DNA of 64,000 nucleotides from Polaromonas sp. YR568. GTDB lineage: Bacteria; Pseudomonadota; Gammaproteobacteria; Burkholderiales; Burkholderiaceae_C. The stretch lies in contig NZ_FPBM01000005.1 of NCBI RefSeq assembly GCF_900116715.1, positions 62,001 through 126,000 on the forward strand. Direction: 5' to 3'. The notes below the pieces were generated by a model. It was given only the letters and a program-made list of their open reading frames with translations, did no database searches and was not told where the DNA came from. Made by a program: the position numbers and the translations under genes. Shown here piece by piece: positions 44,251-53,646 of this stretch (position 1 is its first letter; each line of letters begins with the position of its first letter).

Positions 44251-45167
44251 CGAATTTCTGGCGCGCCCGCATCCTCGCCCATCTCTTGCCCCGCATCGCC
44301 GCGGGTCTCCTGGCCCTATTCGCCGGCAGCGCCTGGTCTTACAGCTGCAACATGTCGGCCGGGGGCACCGGCGTGCTGCTGGACACCTACGGCGCCAACC
44401 AGGACAGCAACGGCACCGTCACACTCAACTGCACGCGCAGCAGCGCCGAAGCCACCACGCTGACCTACCGCATCAAGGCCGACAACGGCCTGAATTACTC
44501 CACCCAGCGGCGCGCGCGGCTCGGCACTTCCGGCAACTACATGGGCTACTGGCTGCAACGCGGAACAACGGTGGGCGGCTCTGCCGCCTGCGCCAACGCC
44601 ACCAACTGGCTGGAGCCGGCCACGGGCAACACCAATGTCATCACCGGCACGCTGAACTTCGGCACCTCGCTCAGCGCCTCGGCCGTCTGGGGTTACTGCG
44701 TGCGGCTGCCTTCGGTCAATATCATCTCCTACATCTTCGCGACGGCCGGCATCTACACCGACACGGTGTACATCTACGCGCAATACCCGGGTGTGGACGG
44801 CGGCGCGCTCACGCCCGAGGTGCCGCTGAACTACACCATAGGCGTGAAGGAGCAGTGCGTGTTCAACTCTTTCCCGACCAGCATCAACTTCAACTACACC
44901 TCGTTTTCCCCCACGGCGCAGACCGACACCGAACCCTTCAACCTGCGCTGCAGCGACAGCCTGCCCTGGACGGTGGCGGTCAGCCCGACCACCGGCACGG
45001 CGCTCGGGCTCAACTACACGATGAGCATCGCGCCGGCCAGCGGCACCGGCACCGGCGCCAACCAGGCCATCACGCTGACTGGCAACATGCCGGCCGGCCA
45101 GACCGGCACCTGCGCCCTCGGCAGTTGCGCCGCCAAGATCGTCCATACCGTCACGATCACCTATTAG
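44247..45167 (+). CDS. two-domain tip pilin (CsuE-like)
   Basis: A 306-aa exported subunit: signal ending near GSAWS, an N-terminal SCPU-like adhesin domain (about residues 31-195), then a C-terminal SCPU pilin domain (CVFNSFPTSINFNYTSFSP to HTVTITY) that resembles the main pilin. The two-domain form is that of CsuE tip adhesins, in which the first domain binds hydrophobic surfaces. ATGA overlap with the usher. It converges on the hydrolase gene with 3 bases between stops. Confidence 0.88.
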   Translation: MTNFWRARILAHLLPRIAAGLLALFAGSAWSYSCNMSAGGTGVLLDTYGANQDSNGTVTLNCTRSSAEATTLTYRIKADNGLNYSTQRRARLGTSGNYMGYWLQRGTTVGGSAACANATNWLEPATGNTNVITGTLNFGTSLSASAVWGYCVRLPSVNIISYIFATAGIYTDTVYIYAQYPGVDGGALTPEVPLNYTIGVKEQCVFNSFPTSINFNYTSFSPTAQTDTEPFNLRCSDSLPWTVAVSPTTGTALGLNYTMSIAPASGTGTGANQAITLTGNMPAGQTGTCALGSCAAKIVHTVTITY

Positions 45168-45170
45168 CGA

Positions 45171-46508
45171 TTAGTCTTGAATGGTGGCCTCACCGGCCAG
45201 CCATTGGCGCACGCAGCGCTGCACGTTCGCTGAGGTCAGCAAAGCCATGTGATCGGTTTGCCAGGCGGTGTATTGCCGCTGCGGCGCAAACACCAGGCTG
45301 CGCGAGCCATCCGCATGCAAGCCCAGCGCACTGTGCACGGGCACCAGCCCGTCGCCCCATAACTCGTCTGCCAGTGAGGCCTTGAAGGTCGCGGATGCGC
45401 GCGCGCCAGCCGGCTCGGCCGAGGTGCTGGCCGCCACAGTGAAACACGCCACGCCTTCGGGCAAAGGCAGCGGCTCACGTGCATCCGCCGCGCGCTTGAA
45501 GCGGTCAGCGCCGTGCCAGTGCGACTGCAGCACATTGCCGTGGCGCAGGTCGGTGATGCCGGCGCTGCGCACCTGGCCGATTTTGGCGAAAGGGCGCGTC
45601 ACGATGTTGCTGCCCAGCACGCCGTCGACCCAGCTGCCCAGGCGCTCCAGCGGCGCGCCGTGGTGCGGGGTGCCCAAAAACACCAGCGACTTGAGCTGCG
45701 CCAGCCAGCTGTGGCCGGCTTCCGCCGCATGGTGGCAGGCGCTGCGTGCGACCAGGCCGCCCATGCTGTGCACCAGCAGCGTCAGCTCCTGCACCGGCTG
45801 CGGCCAGGCCTTGCTCAGTTGCTGCAGCAGGTTGGCCAGTTGCTCGCCGTTGGCCGATGTGTGCAACCCCGTGTTGTAGTGCAGATAAACCGGTGTGTAA
45901 CCCAGCTCGCGCGCGAGAAATTCGCCGTGGCCCGGCGAGCCCGCTTTGCCGCCCAGCCATTGCAAGTCGTTCATGCACAGGCCGTGAATGAGCACCAACA
46001 CCTTGCCTGTGGCGGCCGGCAGTTGCGCGGCCAGCGCATGCGGTTCCATGACCAGGGGCCGGCCTTCGCTGCGCAAGCTCATGGAAATCGCCAGCGGATT
46101 GGCAGTTTCTTGCAGCTGGTCGCCCAGCACGCCGTTCAGGGCCGACAGCATGGCCTCGCGCTGCGGCGTCGAGGCCTTGTGCGCCGTCAGCGGCGCCGCG
46201 CGAGCGAGCGCCGCATTGGCCGCGCCGCCGGCCAGTTTCGTCACGCCCTTGATGCTGCCGTAGACCAGCCCCGTGATGCCCAGACGCCGCACGCCGCTGC
46301 TACCGGGCATGCGATCAATAAACTTCGCGCCTGCCTGCCCAAAAGGTGCGGCGACGGCTTTGTACACATTGCCCTGCACGGTTTCGGCCACGCCGGTGAT
46401 GCCTAGCGTGGCCTGCGTGGCCAGTTGCGCCAGCCCCTGGATGTCGGAGACATGCAGCCAGGTGGGCAGCAGCTTCGATGAAGGCGTGGTCGGGTCTGGT
46501 GTGTGCAT
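45171..46508 (-). CDS. alpha/beta hydrolase, PGAP1/lipase-like
   Basis: A 445-aa alpha/beta-hydrolase. The oxyanion segment is LVLIHGLCMNDLQW (about 171-184), and the nucleophile elbow LVHSMGGLVARSA has Ser248. A 165-residue N-terminal part without a clear signal peptide precedes it, and no lid domain is evident. The substrate is unknown; esterase or lipase activity is likely. It starts at ATG 46508. It stands alone, convergent with the pilus operon. Confidence 0.82.
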   Translation of the reverse strand: MHTPDPTTPSSKLLPTWLHVSDIQGLAQLATQATLGITGVAETVQGNVYKAVAAPFGQAGAKFIDRMPGSSGVRRLGITGLVYGSIKGVTKLAGGAANAALARAAPLTAHKASTPQREAMLSALNGVLGDQLQETANPLAISMSLRSEGRPLVMEPHALAAQLPAATGKVLVLIHGLCMNDLQWLGGKAGSPGHGEFLARELGYTPVYLHYNTGLHTSANGEQLANLLQQLSKAWPQPVQELTLLVHSMGGLVARSACHHAAEAGHSWLAQLKSLVFLGTPHHGAPLERLGSWVDGVLGSNIVTRPFAKIGQVRSAGITDLRHGNVLQSHWHGADRFKRAADAREPLPLPEGVACFTVAASTSAEPAGARASATFKASLADELWGDGLVPVHSALGLHADGSRSLVFAPQRQYTAWQTDHMALLTSANVQRCVRQWLAGEATIQD

Positions 46509-46570
46509 GCCGCCATTGTGGGGCTACGCACGCGCGGAGGCCAGCAAAGCCGGTGCCGCCGGGCGCAAGC

Positions 46571-46597
46571 GCCCTACTCGCCCTACTCGCCCTACTG
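46571..46597. repeat. 9-bp tandem repeat, three copies
   Basis: GCCCTACTC occurs three times in a row (last copy GCCCTACTG), overlapping the stop codon of the S12 hydrolase (46592-46594). It is a simple slip-prone tract with no evident function. Confidence 0.75.
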
Positions 46598-47833
46598 GCA
46601 AAGGCGCAGCAACTCCGTCGGCACCGCCGGCTCAATGACGCCGCCATTAGGCGGCAAGGCCGGCACAGGCTCGGGCGCCGAGGGGTTGAGCACATTGTGG
46701 ATGCGCGCCGCCAGCACAAAACGCGGATAAGCCGCGTCGCCCACGGTGTTGCTGCCATTGGCCAGCAAGATCACGTCATAGCCGCTGCCATAGCCGGCAT
46801 TGGCCGCGGCAAAGCTCACCGTCTGCCCGGCCGCGCCATAGCTGCCCGGCCCACCGAGCGAGGCCAGGCCCATGCCGATGGGGGCAAACTTGCCGTCGGT
46901 CAAGCGAGCAGGTGTGCGCATCAAAGCCAGGCTGGGCGCCGACAACACGGCGCCGCCCCTGAGCGCGCCGTTCCAGCGCACCATGTCGGAAGCGGTAGAC
47001 ACCACGCCGCCCGTCGCGTCGAAACCCGAATTGAGGTCGGGGCACATCAGCCAGGCATCGCCCGGTTTGACGCGGTAGTAGCCGCGCGCCGCTTCAGGCC
47101 GGGCCACCGGCCCCAACAGATAAGACGCCGACATGCCCGCAGGCCTGAACAGCAGTTGCGTGAAGGCCTGCTCCAGCGGCAGGCCGCTGACACGTTCGAT
47201 CACGCGGCCCAGCAGGATGTAGCCGGCGTTTGAATAATCGTAGGCCGAGCCCGGCGGTGCAAAGAGGCCGCGGGCGGTGAGGTTGGCAAAAAGCTTTTCT
47301 TTGCTGATGGGCGGCTCCTGCAACAGTGCCGGCACGCTGTCCAGCAGCACGTCATCGGCATCGTGCACCGCACCGGGAATGCCCGCCACCATCTGCATGA
47401 CCTGGCCTATGGTCGGGTCCGGCTGGTAGCGCACCTCGGGGATCCAGCGCGACAGCGGATCGGCCAGCGAAATCTTGTTCTGCTCCTGCAGCTTCAGCAG
47501 CGCGGCGGCCGTCAGCTGCTTGGTGACCGAGCCGATCTTCACCGGCGTGGCGGCCGACATGGGCACGCCGGCCCTGATATCGGCCGCGCCGTAGCCGCGC
47601 GCATACAAAACCGTGCCGCCCTTGCCGATAGCCAGTTGCAGGCCTGGCAGCATGGCCGGCACATACTCGGCCACCAGCGCGTCGATCTGCGCAGCAAGCG
47701 CCGGTGAGATATCGGGTGAACGTTCAAACGCCGGTTGTGCGCCGGCCACCGGCGCCAGGCAACATGCCGCTGCCGCCACCAAGCCCGCGATCACTCGCCG
47801 CGGGAAACCTTTTGCATGATCATCTACTCGCAT
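46592..47833 (-). CDS. exported serine hydrolase, beta-lactamase (S12) family
   Basis: A 413-aa periplasmic protein: a signal ending near PVAGAQ, then a class-C beta-lactamase/D-Ala-D-Ala carboxypeptidase fold with SxxK as SVTK (Ser102, Lys105) and YxN as YSN (200-202). The usual HTSG segment reads VAGIPG, so the HTS part is missing, which may alter activity. The KTG-like HxG motif is not clear. It may trim peptidoglycan or act as an esterase; it need not be a resistance enzyme. Confidence 0.85.
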   Translation of the reverse strand: MRVDDHAKGFPRRVIAGLVAAAACCLAPVAGAQPAFERSPDISPALAAQIDALVAEYVPAMLPGLQLAIGKGGTVLYARGYGAADIRAGVPMSAATPVKIGSVTKQLTAAALLKLQEQNKISLADPLSRWIPEVRYQPDPTIGQVMQMVAGIPGAVHDADDVLLDSVPALLQEPPISKEKLFANLTARGLFAPPGSAYDYSNAGYILLGRVIERVSGLPLEQAFTQLLFRPAGMSASYLLGPVARPEAARGYYRVKPGDAWLMCPDLNSGFDATGGVVSTASDMVRWNGALRGGAVLSAPSLALMRTPARLTDGKFAPIGMGLASLGGPGSYGAAGQTVSFAAANAGYGSGYDVILLANGSNTVGDAAYPRFVLAARIHNVLNPSAPEPVPALPPNGGVIEPAVPTELLRLCQ

Positions 47834-48081
47834 CTGCCTGCTCCTCCGGTATGGGTTTGAACTGCCCGCCAGCTTAGCGGCCGCGGGGCCGTTTTTGATG
47901 TCCGGAGTATTTCAGAACCAGCGCCCGCATTGCAACTGAAACATGACACCACCGCCGGGGCCTGTTCAAAACACCGCGGATGAATTCAAATCCGGGGTGA
48001 TGGGCTGCATGGAGTGAGGCAGCCCTTCCGGAGGCAATCCTGCGCCTCTCTCTGCCTATGAACCACAACAAAAGGTTTTAC

Positions 48082-48504
48082 ATGCGCCGAATTTCCTGGA
48101 TCGCCCTGGCCTCCCTGTCGATGGCCAGCCTGGGGGCGCACGCCGCGCCCGTCGTCCTCACCTGCCCCTCCACCCTTGCAGTGGCGGAAAGCGCCAAGCC
48201 GCCCGCCGGCTGGGAGGCCGTGCCGGCCGGCCACCCGCGTGCGTTCAGCAACCTCGGCCTTTTCTCTGGCCATCCGCGCGAGATGGCCAGCCTGGTGCCG
48301 GACAAACAGAATCGCAGCGGCAAACAGCTGCTATCGACCTGGAACCTGCCCGGCGGCAGCGAGCGCTACTGGCTGGCCTGCGGTTATACCCAAAGTGCGC
48401 TGCAGGCCGCCCAGCCCCTGCCCGCAGGTTTGACGCGCTGCACCGCCACGCACACAGGCCCCAACGCCGCGCTGCAAGCCAGCCCGGAATTGCGCTGTGA
48501 ATAG
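48082..48504 (+). CDS. small exported protein, STY0301-like
   Basis: A 140-aa exported protein (signal MRRISWIALASLSMASLGAH, cleavage after AHA). The mature part has the pattern LTCPSTL, a GWEAVPAGHPRAFSNLGLFS segment and four cysteines, which fits what I recall of the STY0301 family; the function is unknown. ATG 48082 with AAAGG 7 bases before is preferred over ATG 48058. It is divergent from the S12 hydrolase across 248 bases in which I see no gene. Confidence 0.65.
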   Translation: MRRISWIALASLSMASLGAHAAPVVLTCPSTLAVAESAKPPAGWEAVPAGHPRAFSNLGLFSGHPREMASLVPDKQNRSGKQLLSTWNLPGGSERYWLACGYTQSALQAAQPLPAGLTRCTATHTGPNAALQASPELRCE

Positions 48505-48567
48505 GCGCCGCATCACGCTGGCGTCGCGCCACGCGCTGGTGCGCACCGCCAGGCGGTAAAACAGATT

Positions 48568-48981
48568 TCAGCCCCGGCCCTGGGCCTGCGCTTCGGCAGG
48601 GTCCGCGTGCTGGGCTGTCTGCGCCATGCAATAGGCAAACAGGCCCTCCAGCTCGCTGGACTTGTCAAACACGGCGTCGGCGCCCAGGTCGGCGGCGCGC
48701 CGCCGGATGTCCTGCGTCGCATAGTTGGTCAGCACCACCACCTTTTGATACGAATTGCGGTTGCGGCAACCTGCCAGCACGCCCAGGCCGCTGCCTTCCT
48801 TCAAGAAAAGGTCGACGATGGCCAGATGCCAATCACCGTTGTGGGTCTTCAGCCAATGGGTGGCTTCGGCCTGGGTGGCACTGTGCCCTGTGATTTCGAC
48901 AGCGGCGATCTCCTGGAGCGCCTCGATGAGGTTGTCCAGAACGATCTTGTTGTCTTCGACGAGGTAAGTGATGAGTGCCAT
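48568..48981 (-). CDS. stand-alone response-regulator receiver domain
   Basis: A 137-aa CheY-like receiver without an output domain. The acidic pocket is VEDN, the phospho-acceptor Asp57 lies in LAIVDLFLKEGSG, Thr85 in VVVLTNY and Lys107 in VFDKSSE. It must signal by protein-protein contact. No cognate kinase is adjacent; KdpD is 1.7 kb away and already has KdpE. ATG 48981 preferred; an upstream extension has no support. Confidence 0.87.
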   Translation of the reverse strand: MALITYLVEDNKIVLDNLIEALQEIAAVEITGHSATQAEATHWLKTHNGDWHLAIVDLFLKEGSGLGVLAGCRNRNSYQKVVVLTNYATQDIRRRAADLGADAVFDKSSELEGLFAYCMAQTAQHADPAEAQAQGRG

Positions 48982-49097
48982 GCAACCCACTTTAGGCCGC
49001 ATGTCAAAAGACACTGCCATCCGTTGACCTACATCGGAGTAGGACAGCACACTCGCGGCCGCCGCAAAGGGACAAAACCGCCCCCACGCCGGTAGGG

Positions 49098-49952
49098 TTA
49101 AAAGCGCTCGTGCGGCGCCAGATAGCGCCACTGCCCCACCGGCAGGTGGCCCAGGTTGACCTGGCCGATGCGCACGCGTTTGAGTCCTGTCACAAAAAGA
49201 CCCACTTGCTCACACATGCGGCGTATCTGGCGCTTTTTGCCTTCCTTGAGGATAAAACGCAGCTGCTCGGGGTTTTGCCATGACACCTGCGCGGGCTTGA
49301 GCGCCTGGCCGTCCAGGCTCAGGCCATGGTTCAGCAAGGCCAGCTTTTCGCGCGGGAACAAGGCCTGCACATTGACCGATTCAGGCCCGTAGCTGACCCG
49401 CACCAGATACTCCTTTTCAATCTCGGAGTCTTCGCCGATGAGCTGGCGCGCCACACGCCCGTCCTGCGTCAGCACCAGCAGGCCTATGGAGTCGATGTCC
49501 AGCCGGCCCGCCGGGGCCAGCCCGCGCAATTGCTCATGGCCCCAGCGCATGCGGCTGTTGCATTCGCGCCAGCGGTTTTGCGGCTGCACCAGCACCACCG
49601 CCGGTTCATGCCCGTCCTCGGCCTGGCCGCTGACGTAGCCCACCGGCTTGTTGATCAGAATCGTGACCTGCTGGCGCTGCTGCTGCTCGGCCTGGCGGTC
49701 GACCTCGATGCGCGCATCCGCCGCCACTGGCTGGCCCATCACGGCGGGCGCGCCGTTCACGCGCACCCAGCCGCGCGCGATCCAGTCATCGGCCTCGCGG
49801 CGTGAGCACAGGCCCAGCTCGGCCATGCGTTTGTTCAGGCGCACGGTGGCTGCCGGCGCGCCGGGTGCGGCTGCGGGGGCGGCGGCTTTGGGAATGCGAA
49901 CAGCGGCGCCCACGGGTTTGGGGCCTGCGCCGGGTTTGAGGGGATCTTGCAT
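49098..49952 (-). CDS. rluF: RluF/RluB-type rRNA pseudouridine synthase
   Basis: A 284-aa RsuA-family pseudouridine synthase. An S4 RNA-binding domain (RLNKRMAELGLCSRREADDW) is followed by the catalytic motif GRLDIDSIGLLVLTQDG with the catalytic Asp in RLD, and the KEGKKRQIRRM segment near the end. RluF modifies 23S rRNA U2604; RluB or RsuA cannot be excluded by eye. The start 49952 gives an Ala/Pro-rich N-terminus of about 35 residues. It follows kdpE by 44 bases on the same strand, perhaps by chance. Confidence 0.85.
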   Translation of the reverse strand: MQDPLKPGAGPKPVGAAVRIPKAAAPAAAPGAPAATVRLNKRMAELGLCSRREADDWIARGWVRVNGAPAVMGQPVAADARIEVDRQAEQQQRQQVTILINKPVGYVSGQAEDGHEPAVVLVQPQNRWRECNSRMRWGHEQLRGLAPAGRLDIDSIGLLVLTQDGRVARQLIGEDSEIEKEYLVRVSYGPESVNVQALFPREKLALLNHGLSLDGQALKPAQVSWQNPEQLRFILKEGKKRQIRRMCEQVGLFVTGLKRVRIGQVNLGHLPVGQWRYLAPHERF

Positions 49953-49996
49953 GGGCTGTGTAAGGTAGGGGCCGGCCTGGACGGCCGGATCGCCGC

Positions 49997-50704
49997 TTAT
50001 TGTCCCACCCAGAGCCGGTAACCCACAGCCGTTTCCGTCAGCAGGTGTTTGGGCTGGGCCGGGTCGGCTTCGAGCTTCTGGCGCAAATGGCCCATATAGA
50101 TGCGCAAATAGTGATTCTGCCCCGCATGCGCCGGGCCCCACACTTCGCGCAGCAGCTGGCGGTGCGTCAACACGCGCCCTGCATTGCTCATCAGCACGGT
50201 GAGCAGGCGGTATTCGATGGGCGTCAGGTGCACTTCCACGCCTGCGCGCCGCACCAGCCGTGCCTGGCGGTCCACCTCCACATCGCCAAAGCTAAAGAGC
50301 GGCTCCTCGGGCGCGCCGTCGGCTCCGGCCGCGCGCGGGCGGCGCAGGTTGGCGCGCACACGCGCCAGAAGCTCGCCCACACCAAAAGGTTTGGTGAGGT
50401 AGTCGTCGGCGCCGGCGTCCAGCGCGGCGATCTTGTCGGCCTCGTCGGCGCGCGCCGACAGCACCACGATGGGCACCGCCGACCAGCCGCGCACGTCGCG
50501 TATCACGTCCAGCCCGTCACCGTCAGGCAGGCCCAGGTCCAGCACCAGCAGGTCGGGCTTGCGCGTGCCGGCTTCAACCAGCCCGCGCTGGGCGGTGTCG
50601 GCCTCAAACACCTGCCAGCCTTCGCCCTCCAGCGCTGCGCGGACAAAGCGGCGTATCTGCGGCTCGTCTTCAATCACAACGGCAACAGGTGTGGGGTTGG
50701 ACAT
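49997..50704 (-). CDS. kdpE: potassium operon response regulator
   Basis: A 235-aa OmpR-type regulator. Receiver domain with EDEP, Asp56 (LVLDLGLP), and DYLTKPFGVGELLARV; then a winged-helix DNA-binding domain (VHLTPIEYRLLTVLM, HYLRIYMGHLRQKLE). It is paired with KdpD 12 bases upstream and should activate kdp under potassium limitation or osmotic stress. Candidate binding sites lie before the operon at 58706-58759. Confidence 0.95.
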   Translation of the reverse strand: MSNPTPVAVVIEDEPQIRRFVRAALEGEGWQVFEADTAQRGLVEAGTRKPDLLVLDLGLPDGDGLDVIRDVRGWSAVPIVVLSARADEADKIAALDAGADDYLTKPFGVGELLARVRANLRRPRAAGADGAPEEPLFSFGDVEVDRQARLVRRAGVEVHLTPIEYRLLTVLMSNAGRVLTHRQLLREVWGPAHAGQNHYLRIYMGHLRQKLEADPAQPKHLLTETAVGYRLWVGQ

Positions 50705-50716
50705 GGGTAAAAAGGG

Positions 50717-53440
50717 TCAGGCGTTTTCGGACGTATAGGGCGTATCGGGCATAGCCGGCGGCAGGCGGCGCGGCAGGCTTACCGTGAATTCTGCACCACC
50801 GCCCGCGGCATTGCCCGCCGTGAGCTGGCCGCGGTGCGCCTGCACCACCGCCTGGCAAATCGCCAGGCCCAGCCCCACGCCGGGTGTGGCCGACTCAGCC
50901 ACGCCGCGCGTGAACTTCTCAAACAGCTCATGCTCGCGGCCGCGCACGGCCTCCGGCAGGCCGGGCCCGTGGTCGCGCACCGCTAGCACCAACGCTTTCT
51001 CGGTGACGTGCGCACTGACTTCAATGGGCGCCTGCCCGTACTTGGCGGCGTTTTCCAGCAGGTTGACCAGCACCCGCTCCATCAGCACAGCGTCAAATTC
51101 CACAAGAGGAAGGTCCGCAGGCAAATCGGTGGTGACGGCCTTGCCCGCCAGCGCATGCTGCGCCTGGCGGATCGAGGAGCCCACAATTTCCTCCACCGAC
51201 TGCCATTCGCTTTTAAGGTTGACGGCGCCGCTTTGCAGCCGCGCCATGTCCAGCAGGTTGTTGACCAGCGTGCTCAGGTGGCGTGCTTCGCTGGCGATGG
51301 CGCCGGCGGCCTCTGCCTGCGCTTCGCTCAGCGGCGGCGCCGTTCGCTGCAGGGAATCGGCCAGGCCGATCAGCGCCGTCAGCGGCGTGCGCACATCATG
51401 CGAAATCGCCGCCAGCAACACGTTGCGCAGTTTTTCAGACTCCATCTGCACCACGGCTTCCTGCGCCACCTCCACATAGTGCACGCGCTCCAGCGCAATC
51501 GCCACTTGCCGGGCCAGGGTGTCGAGCTGCTGCATCTGCTCGGGAATCAGGAGCCAGCGCGGCTGCGCCGGCTTGAGCGCCAGCACACCGCGCACGCGCA
51601 TGGGCGCCTTGAGCGGGATGTAATGCCATGCCTGGGCCGACAAGGTGGCGGTGGCCAGCCCGGCCGGCTGCTCGTTGCGAAACACCCAGTCGGCCACGCT
51701 GGCGTCGAAGTCCGGCGGTTGATGCGCCTGGGGCCGCAGCTGGTCATGCGCGTCGGTCGCCAGCACCAGGGCCTGCCCGCCGAAGTTGCGCTGCACGGCC
51801 GCCTCGCCCAGCTCTATCACCTGCTCGCTCAGCAGCGCCGCCGATAGATCGCGCGTGAGCTCAAACAGCGACTGCGCGCGGCGCTCGCGGCTGGCCGCAA
51901 TGCGCGCCTGAAACCGCAGGCCCGCCGTGAGCTGCCCGGTCAGCAGGCCCACCACCAGCATGACGCCGAAGGTCACCAGGTACTGCACATCGCTGACAGC
52001 AAACGACAGGCGTGGTGCGACAAAAAAATAGTCGAACGCCGCCACATTGAGAAAAGCCGCCAGCGCCGCCGGCCCGCGCCCAAACTTCAGCGCCACCAGC
52101 ACCGTGCCCAGCAAAAACAGCATGACGATGTTGGCCAGGTCAAAAAAGGTCAGCAGCGGCAGGGTAAGCAAGGTGACGGCCGCGCTGCCCGCCGCGGCCC
52201 AGGCGTAACCCGGCAGCTTGCCTTGCCAGACGGCGGCTTCGTCATCGTCCGCCGAGCGCTGCACCGCACGCGCCAGGCGCCGCGCGCTGTCAGCATGACC
52301 CACTTCCACAATGTCCAGCGTGGGTGCAAGCCTGGCCAGCCGGCGTGTCATGGTGGGGCCGGCCCATAGCGCGCGCCAGCCTGCCACTTGCGGGCGACCC
52401 ACCACCAGGGTGGCGCAGTTGAGCCGCTGCGCCTCGTTCACCAACTCAGCGGCGGCATCGCTGCCGGTCAGCACCGCGGTTTCGGCGCCCAGCCCTTCGG
52501 CCAGCTTGATGACGGCCAGAATCCTGTCGCGCGCCGCCACCTCCAGCAGCTGCAGGCGCGGTGTTTCCACATAGGCCACATGCCAGCGCACATTGAGCTG
52601 GCCGGCCAGGCGCGCCGCCGTGCGCACGGTCTGCTCGGCGCCCTCGCGCGGCCCTATGCAGGCGAGGATGGCGCCCTCGGTGTTCCAGACCGGTGCGATG
52701 GATTTTTCGACGCGGTAGCTGCGCACGTCGTCTTCCACATGCTCGGCCGTGCGCCTGAGGGCAATTTCGCGCAGCGCAATCAGGTTGCCCTTGCGAAAGA
52801 AGTTTTGCGCCGCGCGTTCGGCCTGCTGCGGCATGTAGACCTTGCCTGCTTTCAGCCGCGCCATCAGCTCGTCGGGCGTGACATCGACCAGGATGACTTC
52901 GTCGGCCGCGTCCAGCACGGTGTCGGGCACGGTTTCATGCACGCGTATGCCGGTGATAGCGCCCACGGTGCCATTAAGGCTTTCCAGGTGCTGCACATTG
53001 ACGGCCGACCAGACATCGATGCCGGCCTCCAGCAGCTCCTGCACGTCCTGCCAGCGCTTGGCGTGGCGCGAGCCCTCCACATTGCTGTGCGCGAGCTCGT
53101 CGACCAGCAGCACGGCCGGCTTGCGTACCAGCGCCGCATCGAGGTCGAACTCTTTCAGCGTGTGCCCGCGGTAGGCCACTTCGCGCAGGGCGAGTTGCTC
53201 CAGCCCCGCCAGCAGCTCCATGGTTTCGCTGCGGCCATGGGTTTCGACCACGCCGACCAGCACATCGCGCCCGGCCTTGCGTTCGCGCTGCGCGGCGCTG
53301 AGCATGGCGTAGGTTTTTCCCACACCGGCGCTGGCGCCGAAGTAAATGCGCAAGCGGCCCCGGCGCGCTTTTTCATCCTCGCCGCGCAGGTGGGCCAGAA
53401 GCTGGTCGGGGTCAGGACGGGAGTCGGGAAAACTGGCCAT
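50717..53440 (-). CDS. kdpD: osmosensitive K+ channel histidine kinase
   Basis: A 907-aa membrane kinase. KdpD domain at the N-terminus with Walker A GASAGVGKTY (residues 35-44) and VLLVDELAHSN; a USP-like domain about 250-380; four helices about 410-500; a GAF-like part; and a kinase core with phospho-acceptor His681 (AISHDVRTPLTALIG) and the N box LVNLLENAAKYG. It senses low K+ and feeds KdpE. AAAGGA precedes ATG 53440. Confidence 0.97.
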   Translation of the reverse strand: MASFPDSRPDPDQLLAHLRGEDEKARRGRLRIYFGASAGVGKTYAMLSAAQRERKAGRDVLVGVVETHGRSETMELLAGLEQLALREVAYRGHTLKEFDLDAALVRKPAVLLVDELAHSNVEGSRHAKRWQDVQELLEAGIDVWSAVNVQHLESLNGTVGAITGIRVHETVPDTVLDAADEVILVDVTPDELMARLKAGKVYMPQQAERAAQNFFRKGNLIALREIALRRTAEHVEDDVRSYRVEKSIAPVWNTEGAILACIGPREGAEQTVRTAARLAGQLNVRWHVAYVETPRLQLLEVAARDRILAVIKLAEGLGAETAVLTGSDAAAELVNEAQRLNCATLVVGRPQVAGWRALWAGPTMTRRLARLAPTLDIVEVGHADSARRLARAVQRSADDDEAAVWQGKLPGYAWAAAGSAAVTLLTLPLLTFFDLANIVMLFLLGTVLVALKFGRGPAALAAFLNVAAFDYFFVAPRLSFAVSDVQYLVTFGVMLVVGLLTGQLTAGLRFQARIAASRERRAQSLFELTRDLSAALLSEQVIELGEAAVQRNFGGQALVLATDAHDQLRPQAHQPPDFDASVADWVFRNEQPAGLATATLSAQAWHYIPLKAPMRVRGVLALKPAQPRWLLIPEQMQQLDTLARQVAIALERVHYVEVAQEAVVQMESEKLRNVLLAAISHDVRTPLTALIGLADSLQRTAPPLSEAQAEAAGAIASEARHLSTLVNNLLDMARLQSGAVNLKSEWQSVEEIVGSSIRQAQHALAGKAVTTDLPADLPLVEFDAVLMERVLVNLLENAAKYGQAPIEVSAHVTEKALVLAVRDHGPGLPEAVRGREHELFEKFTRGVAESATPGVGLGLAICQAVVQAHRGQLTAGNAAGGGAEFTVSLPRRLPPAMPDTPYTSENA

Positions 53441-53457
53441 GCGGCTAGGTCATTCCT

Positions 53458-53646
53458 TTAAAGATCGCTGCGCAAAGGGTAACACCGGGGGCGCTCTTGC
53501 TGTGCCTCAGGCTCGCCCTTTTCAGGTGAGGGCGAGTCTGGCCTGTCGCCGCGCCCCGCGAGCCACCAGGCCACCGCCAGCGGCAGGCCAAAAGCCGCCA
53601 GCGCGCACAGCATGCGCAAAAGTTCAGAGTCCATGGCCGAGTCCAT
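53458..53646 (-). CDS. small membrane protein of the kdp operon (62 aa)
   Basis: A 62-aa (or 58-aa from ATG 53634) predicted protein with one hydrophobic helix (LLRMLCALAAFGLPLAVAWW) and a Pro/Glu-rich tail. Its first codons overlap the end of the 110-aa gene and it ends 17 bases before kdpD, so it sits snugly inside the operon. Codon use in the N-terminal half fits a real gene. No family is recognised. The single helix suggests a partner of KdpD or the Kdp complex. Confidence 0.55.
   Translation of the reverse strand: MDSAMDSELLRMLCALAAFGLPLAVAWWLAGRGDRPDSPSPEKGEPEAQQERPRCYPLRSDL

Noticed and set aside
46571..46597. Tandem repeat as a CRISPR-like array
   Set aside because: Units are 9 bases and contiguous with no spacers.
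49972..49988. CCGGCC/GGCCGG stem after kdpE as a terminator
   Set aside because: No T-run in the minus-strand direction; may only be a 3' stem.
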